DNA of 21,312 nucleotides, taken from positions 1 to 21,312 of the forward strand of contig CAKZYI010000050.1 of assembly GCA_937884735.1 (NCBI GenBank), given 5' to 3'. The position numbers and the translations under genes are program-made. The notes under the pieces are model-generated. The model was not told where the DNA came from. It made no database searches and saw nothing but the letters and a program-made list of their open reading frames with translations. Positions within the stretch are counted from its first letter, which is position 1, and each line of letters begins with the position of its first letter. This DNA is from an uncultured Pleurocapsa sp. Its GTDB lineage: Bacteria > Cyanobacteriota > Cyanobacteriia > Cyanobacteriales > Xenococcaceae. Of the stretch, positions 7,763-15,270 are shown piece by piece.

Positions 7763-9037
7763 TTATACAGTAACGGTTTGATAAACTCTGTCTGCTACTT
7801 TTGCTAATCGTTTCATTGCTTCGGCTATTTCTGTCTCCGTTGCAGTTAGGCTAATTCTCAGACATTGTTGTTTGTGTCGCCAATCTTCTTTCAAACCAGG
7901 GAAGAAAGTGCTTCCAGGTACAGCAATTACTCCTACCTGTTTTAATTCTTGATAGAATTCCCAGTCTGTCATATGTAAATCTTTAAGCCATAGCCAACCA
8001 AAGATAGCCCCTTCCCCTTGATGTAAATACCAAGGAATATTGGGCATTGCAGCATCTAAAGTATCTTCTAAAACTTTAATTTTGCGTTGATAGTGGGGAC
8101 GAATAACATTGGTAGCAATATTAGCTAGTTTACCAGATGCGATCGCTCTTGCTGCGATCGCCTGTCCGTATCTAGAGGAGTGAATACAGGCATTGGTTTG
8201 GAATGATTCTAATATTTCGATTAGCTTAGGATCGCCAATAGCAATGCCAATTCTTTCCCCTGGTAATCCTGCTTTGGATAGGCTCATGCAGTGGACAATA
8301 TTTTTACCAAACTGGGGAGTCATCTCGGTAAAGTTCAACGCAGGGAAAGGAGGTGCATATGCCGAATCTACTAATACTGGTACGTCATAATTAGCTGCAA
8401 GGTGGGCTATCTTATTAACCTCTTCATCACTAATTACATTTCCTGTTGGATTGGATGGACGAGAAAAAATTACACAGCCAGTTTGTTCGTTGATTTGTAG
8501 CTGACTAAAATCGGGACGATATTTAAACCGATGTTTGTCTTCATCAATATCTAATGTAGGCTTATAGGCAATTAAAGCTTCGGGAGTGAGGCTAACTCCA
8601 CCATAGCCTGTATAGTCGGGACTAAGGGGCAATACTACCTGGCGCAATTCCCCTGATGCAGTGTAGCCACCAAAAGCATTGGCAGCGTAAAGATATAGAG
8701 CCTGAGAACCCCCTGTAATAAGGATATTGCGATCGCTTAATTTTAATCCATAACGAGTATTAAAATCTTTTATTACCGCTTCAATTAAAGGCGCATAACC
8801 TTGAGATGAGCCATAACGACAGACAACTTCCCCATATTCATCGCTATCTAACAATTCTTGGGTACAGTCGCGCCACAATTGCTCTACTTCGGGCAAAATC
8901 ACGGGATTACCCGCACTAAGATTGATAAATTCTTTTCCCTCACTATTTCTCAAGGTTTCTATAATGTCTTTCATAATCGCTCTAACACCCGTTAGCTGAG
9001 ACATTTGCGAACCAAATTGAGATAAAGCAGGATTCAT
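7763..9037 (-). CDS. avtA: Valine--pyruvate aminotransferase AvtA-like
   Basis: A fold-type I PLP aminotransferase of 424 aa, close in length to E. coli AvtA (417). It interconverts valine plus pyruvate and 2-oxoisovalerate plus alanine in the cytosol. It begins with the family pattern LSQFGSQMSQLTGVRAIMKD and 'LSAGNP'. The PLP-lysine is K255 in SLSKAGLPGERIG, the cofactor-contacting 'SRPSNPTGN' lies near residue 195, and 'CLRISLT' near 390 carries the carboxylate-binding Arg. An AGGT element sits about ten bases before the ATG. rimM follows directly. Substrate specificity within aminotransferases is only moderately sure from sequence. Confidence -1.
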   Translation of the reverse strand: MNPALSQFGSQMSQLTGVRAIMKDIIETLRNSEGKEFINLSAGNPVILPEVEQLWRDCTQELLDSDEYGEVVCRYGSSQGYAPLIEAVIKDFNTRYGLKLSDRNILITGGSQALYLYAANAFGGYTASGELRQVVLPLSPDYTGYGGVSLTPEALIAYKPTLDIDEDKHRFKYRPDFSQLQINEQTGCVIFSRPSNPTGNVISDEEVNKIAHLAANYDVPVLVDSAYAPPFPALNFTEMTPQFGKNIVHCMSLSKAGLPGERIGIAIGDPKLIEILESFQTNACIHSSRYGQAIAARAIASGKLANIATNVIRPHYQRKIKVLEDTLDAAMPNIPWYLHQGEGAIFGWLWLKDLHMTDWEFYQELKQVGVIAVPGSTFFPGLKEDWRHKQQCLRISLTATETEIAEAMKRLAKVADRVYQTVTV

Positions 9038-9628
9038 ATTAATAGCTACCTAAAATTCTTCAAAAGATAAAGACTGTATCGCTAATTTTACCTTGAGGCG
9101 GAATAGGTTGAAATCGCCTTCGCATTTTGAATTAAGTCAGCTGCTTTAAAATCACTTGAGGAAAAATTAAAACGATCTGTGTGCTATGGAGTCTGTTGTT
9201 GCCATTTTTTAAAGCCTTACTTTGCCGTCAATTCTCTTCCAGCACTGTTTTTTTGTCAGAGGAAGCATAAGTTTTCCGCCAACCTTTGATTTAGCCTCAT
9301 CATGACATTGCCAATTGTGGTAATTTTCAACTCGAAAGAAGCATAATATTTCCGCAAAAGCGATCTCTAGCTTCTCTCGATTAGGCTTTTGCTCTCACTG
9401 TAAAAGTTAGCTGGGTAATTCAATTATTGATAATTGTTTATTGCATTAAAGGCGTTGGTAATTTGAGGTATGATTTTTGGATAGTGCGATCGCTTTTTCT
9501 CTCTCATACTTTGAATTTACCAACACCCAAATTAGATTTATTTGTTTGGTAACAGAGGATTCAAATCCTGACATTAATGATGATAGCGATCGCGGTTTCA
9601 TCGATAAATATTTTGGTTCAGAAGATGA
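9038..9628. other. Gene-poor intergenic stretch with degenerate repeats
   Basis: I see no convincing gene in about 590 bp. It contains an 18-bp imperfect direct repeat (GAAGCATAAGTTTTCCGC at 9262-9279; GAAGCATAATATTTCCGC at 9338-9355; 16 of 18 match), a short palindrome CAATTATTGATAATTG at 9421-9436, and a larger hairpin at 9451-9527. A frame of about 55 codons (9474-9641, +) is open, but it has no good start and overlaps the hairpin. The stretch looks like eroded mobile DNA next to the transposase remnant. Confidence -1.
9451..9527. repeat. REP-like imperfect inverted repeat
   Basis: Arms 9451-9473 (GGCGTTGGTAATTTGAGGTA then TGA) and 9504-9527 are imperfect reverse complements over about 23-24 bp, sharing GTTGGTAA and GTATGA. 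The 30-nt loop contains a GCGATCGC site. It lies about 100 bp beyond the 3' end of the transposase remnant, the position where REP elements and their Y1 transposases are often found together. Confidence -1.
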
Positions 9629-9928
9629 TTATATGGGGTAATAGCCGTTACCCCCTACGGGATTGATGATGACAATACCGTGGAAATGATTAGGCATCAC
9701 AATATATTCATCCAGTTCAATTTCTTGTCTGATTACGGACGATTTTGTCTATTCCAAACGTGCAATTGCGCCATAAAGATTTAATTCCATCGCACCATTA
9801 ACAATGTCGCCAAATAAATATTGCCTCCGATAACAACAAATAGTGACAAAATAATATCCCCCCTGAGAATAGTCATACCTAGGTAATCTAATGGATTTTC
9901 TGTTGTGTTTGTTTGGGTCATATTTCAT
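9629..9928 (-). pseudogene. Truncated REP-associated tyrosine transposase (Y1/HUH, TnpA_REP)
   Basis: From ATG 9928 the frame reads MKYDPNKHNRKSIRLPRYDY, then SQGGYYFVTICCYRRQYLFG, typical of the N-terminus of RAYT/IS200-like transposases. A TAG at 9751-9749 (codon 60, where the family has Trp: LE-W-x-K) interrupts it. It then continues ELDEYIVMPNHFHGIVII with the HUH metal motif (HFH) and stops at TAA 9629. The rest, including the catalytic Tyr helix, is missing: an intact protein would be roughly 170-200 aa. The part after NPVGG departs from the family at a small palindrome (GGGGTAATAGCCGTTACCCC), which may mark the deletion joint. This is a dead mobile element. Confidence -1.
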
Positions 9929-10075
9929 GGAAATAATATATTCAAACTGCTTTATTCTCTCTCAATGGGCATATTTTTCTTTAAAATGCACAAAATACCA
10001 ACTTTGTAAAGGTTTGTATCGAGATAGTTGTGGCAAAATTAAGTTGAACTTTTCTTGATTAGATAAAAAAAGATT

Positions 10076-10609
10076 ATGACTAACCCTTTTCAATTTCCGA
10101 ATGGTCAACTAGCCCATAGTGCAGAAGACTTACTCGAACTCTGTCAGCAATTTCCAGATGATGGAGTAAATTATTTAGTTAGAGAAGATTTGGAAAAATG
10201 GCTAGCGTACATAGGAAAAGAAGATATTGCCCAGTGTGCTGCCAGTGCTCGTCAAACTCCTTTGGAAGATCGCCAGAAGCTAGAAGAATTTCTCAATAAA
10301 TGTCATGCTTTGTCATCTCCAGAAAGCAGAGATTTATCAGAAAAAGAAACAGAGCCAGTTGTAGAAACCGAACCAGAATCTGCTCCTATAGCGGTAGAAA
10401 CTCCTGCGGTGGAAACCGAACCAGAACCTGCTCCTGTAGCGGTAGAAACGAAACCAGAACCTACTCCTGTAGCGTTAGAAACTCCTGCGGTGGGATCAAA
10501 ACCAGAACCCGCTTCTGTAAAAAGCTCCACCGAAACAAAACCTAGTTTTTTTAAAGTAGTTGCTGGATTGTTTATTAATATTTTTTATCGCGACCAAGGT
10601 AAAAGTTAG
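10076..10609 (+). CDS. Cyanobacterial hypothetical protein with acidic Pro/Glu repeats
   Basis: 177 aa in three parts. Residues 1-80 form a compact helical domain (FQFPNGQLAHSAEDLLELCQ, then DGVNYLVREDLEKWLAYIG) that I recall as an N-terminal module in cyanobacterial proteins of unknown role. Residues 90-150 are a low-complexity linker of about four imperfect repeats of ETEPEPAPVAVETPAV type. Residues 157-172 are a hydrophobic or amphipathic tail (SFFKVVAGLFINIFYRD) that could bind membrane. No signal peptide. The gene stands alone, with the transposase remnant upstream and a hairpin terminator just downstream. Repeat number is likely to vary between strains. Function unknown. Confidence -1.
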   Translation: MTNPFQFPNGQLAHSAEDLLELCQQFPDDGVNYLVREDLEKWLAYIGKEDIAQCAASARQTPLEDRQKLEEFLNKCHALSSPESRDLSEKETEPVVETEPESAPIAVETPAVETEPEPAPVAVETKPEPTPVALETPAVGSKPEPASVKSSTETKPSFFKVVAGLFINIFYRDQGKS

Positions 10610-10648
10610 ATATCTATTTAGATTCAAATAGTCAATAATACTTTTATT

Positions 10649-10672
10649 GAGGGCGGATAGTTGTTCGCCCTC
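10649..10672. terminator. Hairpin terminator between convergent genes
   Basis: GAGGGCG, a 10-nt loop and CGCCCTC, a perfect 7-bp GC-rich stem, 39 bp after the 177-aa gene stop and 22 bp from the end of the convergent DUF1802 gene. The T-rich part (ACCTACTTTTT) is slightly displaced. It probably serves both genes. Confidence -1.
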
Positions 10673-10694
10673 ACCTACTTTTTGCTCTCAAAAA

Positions 10695-11264
10695 TCACAT
10701 TAGTTGCTTGATCTCCTGAACTTTTCGTATATAGTTGCTTTTTTCTATTACTGGGATCAGTTCCTCAGTTGGTATAGTTTCAGCAATCTCTATCCATGAT
10801 TTGCAGCCACCATAATTATCGTTGTAGGGGATAATTTGAGTTCGTGGTAGACGATAAACCCTCAATAGCAAAACCATTACAGGCTGCTGGGGCTTCCATC
10901 TAAGGCGATCGCTTATCATTTGTTCGTTCCAGATATGATATGGTAGCAATGCCTTAATTTGATTTTGATTGTTTATGGGCAAAACATCAGTGATTTCAGC
11001 ACAGCTTTTGATTTCTACAGTTGATGGATGCCATCCTGATTTTACGGAAATAACTGATTTGGCGTATTCTGGCTTGAGTAAATGGGGTTTTTGATGTTCG
11101 TAGGTAGGATATAGCCAAATAGGAGAATATTTGACTTGAAAGCTTTTTTCTTTGATACCACCTTTACGCAACAGCATAATGGTATTGCCAGCAGTTAAAG
11201 TATCTACTGCGATCGCCCATTCTTTAAGAGCTTGGTTTAGTTGTTTTATATTGCTCAAAACCAC
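10695..11264 (-). CDS. DUF1802 family protein
   Basis: 189 aa starting at GTG 11264 (MVLSNIKQLNQALKEWAIAV). The family signature is clear: ALKEWAIAVDTLTAGNTIML, then LLRKGGIKE, 'LYPTYEHQKPHLLKPEY', and a later 'LLLRVYRLP'. DUF1802 proteins are found mainly in cyanobacteria and some other bacteria, usually as single genes of this length; no biochemical role is established to my knowledge. Cytosolic, with no signal or membrane segment. It shares a terminator region with the convergent gene on its 3' side, and an AT-rich 245-bp gap separates it from cutA on its 5' side, which must hold both divergent promoters. Confidence -1.
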   Translation of the reverse strand: MVLSNIKQLNQALKEWAIAVDTLTAGNTIMLLRKGGIKEKSFQVKYSPIWLYPTYEHQKPHLLKPEYAKSVISVKSGWHPSTVEIKSCAEITDVLPINNQNQIKALLPYHIWNEQMISDRLRWKPQQPVMVLLLRVYRLPRTQIIPYNDNYGGCKSWIEIAETIPTEELIPVIEKSNYIRKVQEIKQLM

Positions 11265-11509
11265 AATTTAGGTTAATTATCATTATTCTTTATTGCTTAT
11301 ATTTTACCGAAGCGATCGCTTTATATATTGTGTTTAATATTATTTCGCAAAAACGCTAAATATATTACTCTTATAAAATTTAAAATATAAGTAATCGAAT
11401 GAAATAACATATTTATTGTTCAATTTAAATAGGGTATAAAATAATAATTTTTAATTCATTTAGCTCAAGAAATTTATCAAAATCAAAATATTATAAAATT
11501 GCCAAAGCT

Positions 11510-11836
11510 ATGGAAATAGAATCAACTCAATATAAAATTGTTTTAGTAACTGTAGGCTCGTTAGAACAAGGAGAAAAAATCGCCAAAGCTATACTAACTG
11601 CCAAATTAGCAGCCTGTATTAATATGTTTCCTATCAATTCTTGGTATTGGTGGGAAGGAGAAATAAATAGCAGTCGCGAACATCAGTTAATTATCAAAAC
11701 TAACGTTCATAAATTTTCTGAATTGGCAGACAAAATAAAAACACTCCATGATTATGAAGTGCCAGAAATTATTGCTATACCTATTACTACTGGTTCAAAG
11801 TCTTACTTAGATTGGCTCGGTAAAAGTTTGAAATAA
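11510..11836 (+). CDS. cutA: Divalent-cation tolerance protein CutA
   Basis: 108 aa, the normal CutA1 length. CutA forms a very stable trimer with a ferredoxin-like fold related to PII signalling proteins. It has been linked to copper tolerance, but its real role is unsettled. Family marks: VLVTVGSLEQGEKIAKAILT at the N-terminus, AACINMFPINSWYWWEGEI, 'LIIKT', and near the end 'HDYEVPEIIAIPI' and 'YLDWL'. The usual H-P/S-Y-E-x-P is H-D-Y-E-V-P here. It is preceded by an AT-rich leader with no strong Shine-Dalgarno and converges on the cupin gene. Confidence -1.
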   Translation: MEIESTQYKIVLVTVGSLEQGEKIAKAILTAKLAACINMFPINSWYWWEGEINSSREHQLIIKTNVHKFSELADKIKTLHDYEVPEIIAIPITTGSKSYLDWLGKSLK

Positions 11837-11888
11837 CAACGATTGAGTATTTAATTGGTTTTTTTAAAAGATTAGGGCGTGTCATCAA

Positions 11889-12272
11889 TTAATCATCAAA
11901 ACGAATAATGTCATCATCCCCTAAATATTCTCCGTTTTGTACTTCAATCATTACTAAAGGAATCACTCCAGGATTTTCCACTCGATGAGCTGTATTCATC
12001 GGTACATAAGTAGATTGATTTTGCATAACCAAGGTTTCTTCACCATTACAAACCACTTTTGCAGTTCCAGAAACTACAATCCAATGTTCACTGCGATGGT
12101 AGTGCATTTGGGTACTCATATGTTCCCCAGGTTTAATTTCAATACGATTGATACAGTATCTTTCTCCTTTATCAAGAGATTCAACTCTTCCATAAGGCGG
12201 AGTACGGGTTATATCTTCACTAGGGATAGATGCGACACTAGTATCGCTTTTTCTACCATTATCTTCACTCAT
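11889..12272 (-). CDS. Stand-alone cupin, mannose-6-phosphate isomerase type II C-terminal domain
   Basis: 127 aa, equal to the cupin domain at the end of bifunctional mannose-1-phosphate guanylyltransferase/mannose-6-phosphate isomerase. Marks: PPYGRVESLDKGERYCINRI, IKPGEHMSTQMHYHRSEHW (metal ligands probably H57, H59 or H63, and H96), VVSGTAKV, YVPMNTAHRVENPG and LVMIEVQNGEYLGDDDIIR. It likely isomerises fructose-6-P and mannose-6-P for GDP-mannose and exopolysaccharide synthesis. The separate domain is common in cyanobacteria. GGAG lies nine bases before ATG 12272. It follows the DUF4359 gene by 63 bp on the same strand and may share its transcript. The N-terminal 20 residues are Ser/Thr/Asp-rich and probably disordered. 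Confidence -1.
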   Translation of the reverse strand: MSEDNGRKSDTSVASIPSEDITRTPPYGRVESLDKGERYCINRIEIKPGEHMSTQMHYHRSEHWIVVSGTAKVVCNGEETLVMQNQSTYVPMNTAHRVENPGVIPLVMIEVQNGEYLGDDDIIRFDD

Positions 12273-12335
12273 TATCTCTACTCCAGGTTTTGTAGCTTTG
12301 TTTATAGTTTAGTTAATGAAAAGACTATCAAACAA

Positions 12336-12713
12336 CTATAGTTTTTTAGCTTGATTGGTATAATAATTGCCAAGAATTCCATTAGTTTCTATATGGTAGT
12401 CTGGTAGGGGAGTCGGCAAAGGTATATCTGCTTGATAAATGCTAAAAAGTAAAAAGTTTTTTCTAGTTGTCTGTTGACTAACAACCTGAGCTAGATAAGG
12501 ACTACTAGTATCAACAATAGTATGGCATTGCTTTTCTAACCATGCACCCAATTCTTCTGTCACTTGAGTGCAGACTTTTTCTTTTAGTTTAGATTTGAGA
12601 GTTTTATTGGCATATTTTTGATAGCCTGGTTCTTGAGGATTGGTAAAAAAGGCGATCGCACCCAAGCCAATCAGCATAATTCCTGCAATACTTGTATTTT
12701 TCAACCTTGTCAT
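12336..12713 (-). CDS. DUF4359 domain-containing membrane-anchored protein
   Basis: 125 aa. A short basic N-terminus (MTRLKNTS) leads into one hydrophobic helix (residues 8-24), so the protein is a signal-anchored or exported protein with the rest outside the cytoplasm. The pattern 'TNPQEPGYQKYANKTL', two cysteines (48 and 63), 'NFLLFSIYQADIPLP' and 'GILGNYYT' matches the DUF4359 family, small proteins frequent in cyanobacteria with no known role. It lies upstream of the cupin gene on the same strand and divergent from tRNA-His. Confidence -1.
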   Translation of the reverse strand: MTRLKNTSIAGIMLIGLGAIAFFTNPQEPGYQKYANKTLKSKLKEKVCTQVTEELGAWLEKQCHTIVDTSSPYLAQVVSQQTTRKNFLLFSIYQADIPLPTPLPDYHIETNGILGNYYTNQAKKL

Positions 12714-12775
12714 GTAATTTAAACGTATTTCTTACCAATTTTAAATTATTAAAATGATAATGGTGGCAATGGTGT

Positions 12776-12781
12776 TATAAT
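12776..12781 (+). promoter_or_regulatory. -10 box of tRNA-His promoter
   Basis: A consensus TATAAT ends 18 bp before the tRNA-His 5' end. No good -35 box is visible 16-18 bp upstream, so only the -10 element is called. Confidence -1.
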
Positions 12782-12799
12782 AGTAAACCGAATAGATAT

Positions 12800-12873
12800 G
12801 GCGGGCGTAGCCAAGTGGTTAAGGCAGTGGTTTGTGGTACCACCATTCGCGGGTTCAACTCCCGTCGTCCGCC
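12800..12873 (+). tRNA. tRNA-His (GTG)
   Basis: A 74-nt cloverleaf. The acceptor GCGGGCG pairs with CGTCCGC; an extra 5' G (position -1, at 12800) faces discriminator C73, the identity feature of tRNA-His. The anticodon loop TTGTGGT gives GTG, and the T arm is GCGGG TTCAACT CCCGT. CCA is not encoded. Confidence -1.
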
Positions 12874-12890
12874 CTAAAAGTCTAGTATAA

Positions 12891-12930
12891 AAAAGAGGAG
12901 TTATCCCAATTCAAAGGTAACTCCTCTTTT
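12891..12930. terminator. Strong bidirectional intrinsic terminator
   Basis: AAAAGAGGAGTTA and TAACTCCTCTTTT form a perfect 13-bp stem with a 14-nt loop, with a T-run on the plus strand and, because the stem base is A-rich, also on the minus strand. It ends the tRNA-His transcript on one strand and the giant exoprotein gene on the other. Confidence -1.
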
Positions 12931-12978
12931 TGATTGACATCGATTATTAATCGAAATTAACGCAGGGCGATCGCTTTA

Positions 12979-13230
12979 TTAAACGTCAGTAAAATCGTGG
13001 GCATTGATATCTCCTATATGAACATTTTCAATCACGGCTATGATTGCATCATGGTTGGTAGTATCAAGGATCAAAACGCCTAAATCGGATTCGCTACTAA
13101 CAATATTTAAACTATCAAAAGATAAGCCAACTGCAAGCTCAAAGAGATCGCTACCATCAGAAAAGTCTGTAATTGTATCTTGATGCTCATTGCTAGCCAA
13201 GACAAATACATCATGACCATTACCACCAAA
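12979..13230 (-). pseudogene. Third segment of the exoprotein frame (RTX end and type I secretion tail)
   Basis: It reads FGGNGHDVFVLASNEHQDT and onward to TAA 12979 (83 codons), the standard C-terminal segment after RTX repeats, needed for recognition by type I secretion systems. It is cut off from the rest only by the TAG at 13233-13231 and is followed by the strong terminator at 12891-12930. Confidence -1.
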
Positions 13231-15270
13231 CTAAGTATCGTTGACATCCCCTCCATAGAAGAGATCATTACCTTTGACTACTCTTAGGATGTCGTCCCCT
13301 GCACCTCCGTTGATAGTGTCATTGCCATCGCCACCATTAAGAGTGTCATCACCATCTTGACCAAAAATCAGCTCATCTTCTCCCAAACCATCAAATAAAT
13401 CGTTTTCATTAGTGCCAGTGAAAATATTATCTACAGGAGGATTGGGGGTATCTAGATTGTCTGTATTCTGGAGTTCAAAAGCACCAATATCAGTAGCATT
13501 ACCAACAGTGCGATCGAATCCTTCTCCTCGCTGATCGGTAGTCAAATTATTCGGGTTGCTTCCTGCATCAATGGCAGGAGAACTATCCAACAAAGCCAAG
13601 GTTTGGGTTGCGCCGCCATTGTCTTGCAATTCTCCCAACTGAGGATCGATTAAACCATCGTTATCTGGAATTGCTGGATCGTCGCCGTTTGTTCCCACGA
13701 TGTCGCCATTAACTCCATCAACAAATCCATCTGCATCATCACCGTTGCTAATTAAATTGTTCCCACCGCTAATATATTCTCCGTCACCAGCGACATCTCC
13801 TATCCCAGCACCCTTATTATCTGCAAGAATAGTGCTGGTTACAGTAACAGTACCAGAAGAGTTTTGGATTCCTCCATTACCCAAACCACCATTATTATTA
13901 GCAATAGTGCTGTTAGCAATATTGACATCACCTCCTCCAGCATTAGCAACACCACCAACAAACCTGTTGTTATTGTTAGCAATAGTGCTATTACTAATAT
14001 TTACTGTTTCACTAGTTAAAATTAGAACCCCAGAACCGCCTAAGACTCCTTCGTGATTGGCAATGGTGCTATTTTCAATATTAGCCGTGCCCGATTCAAT
14101 TAAAATTCCTAAATCGTCACCACCATCACTATCAACTATGCTGGAACTACGAAGATTTAGGCTTCCTCGACTGATAATAGAGCTATTATCGGAAGAGCCA
14201 TTATTAGGTGAAGATTGACTAATAGTAATATCCGTTAGTGTTAAATCTCCAAAGCTGTCTATTGTTGCCCCAGTCATATTTAAACCATCAAGATTAAGCT
14301 CTGCGTCAAATTCAGGCAGCTTGAAGATAAAACCACCATCTAAAGTGAGATTATCTTGACCTAAACCATTGATAGTAACCGAGTCGCTAATAATTAGATC
14401 TCGACTCAAAGACTCATTAAAATAAATTGTGCCACCACTAAGACTTGCATCAAAGGTAATTGTATCTGCACCGTCACTAACGCTCGCTAAGGCGATCGCT
14501 TCTCTTAAAGACAAGTCACCAGCACTAAAGTCGCCGTCGTTTTCATCTTCTAAAGTTGAAACAACTAACTCTTGGGGATTATTATCGCCATTATCTACAT
14601 CTTGAACTTCAAAAGCACCAATATCAGTAGCATCTCCCACAGTGCGATCGAATCCATCTCCTCGTTGGTCGGTGGTTAAATTATTAGGATTACTACCCGC
14701 GTCTATGGCAGGAGAATCTTCTAGCAAAGCAAAAGTTGCTGTAGAACCACCATTATCCTTTAGTTCTCCCAAACGAGGATCGATTAGTAGTTCCAATTGA
14801 GGATTTGCTGGATCGTCTCCATTACTCCCAACGATGTCGCCATTGACTCCATTAACAAAGCCCGAACCATCATCTCCATTACTAATTAAGTTATTGCCAC
14901 CACTAATAAATCCCTCACCAACAATATCTCCTAGATTACTACTACCTCCATTCTCTGTGAGAATCGTGCTGGTGATAGTAGCAGTGGAACTATCACCTGA
15001 ATTAACAATGCCACCAGCAAATAAACCGCCACTATTATTGAATATAGTGCTATTGGTAACATTTAATGTGCCACTGTTGGAAAATCCACCAATCGATCTG
15101 CCTAGATTATTGGCAATCGTGCTGTTGTTAACATTAACTGTTGCCTCAGAACCAATAATAATACCAGCCGAAGCGTATGAAGTAGCATCATTCCCAGTAA
15201 TGGCACTATCTTCAATTGTTGTTGTGCCAGACTCAATGAATAAGCCAACCCTTCCACCACCATCATTATC
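13231..15270 (-). pseudogene. Second segment of the exoprotein frame (rest of module 4, module 5, first RTX repeats)
   Basis: It continues directly after the TAA as DNDGGGRVGLFIESGTTTIE with no loss of frame and runs 680 codons to TAG 13231. The only plausible restarts are internal (a TTG at 14796 within 'QLELLIDPRLGE') and lack ribosome-binding sites, so separate translation is unlikely. It ends inside the RTX repeats (LFYGGDVNDT). Confidence -1.
14441..14649. repeat. 209-bp direct repeat, copy A (module 5 start)
   Basis: Identical base for base to 15575-15783, 1,134 bp (378 codons) away. It spans the C-terminal anchor of module 4 and the 'LSLREAIAL' start of module 5. Flanking sequence drops to clearly lower identity, so it is a block of recent duplication or gene conversion. 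Confidence -1.

Noticed and set aside
9474..9641. Plus-strand frame ending DRGFIDKYFGSEDDYMG
   Set aside because: It is only about 55 codons, with no ATG near its beginning, and overlaps the hairpin; it could be a gene remnant, but nothing supports a family.
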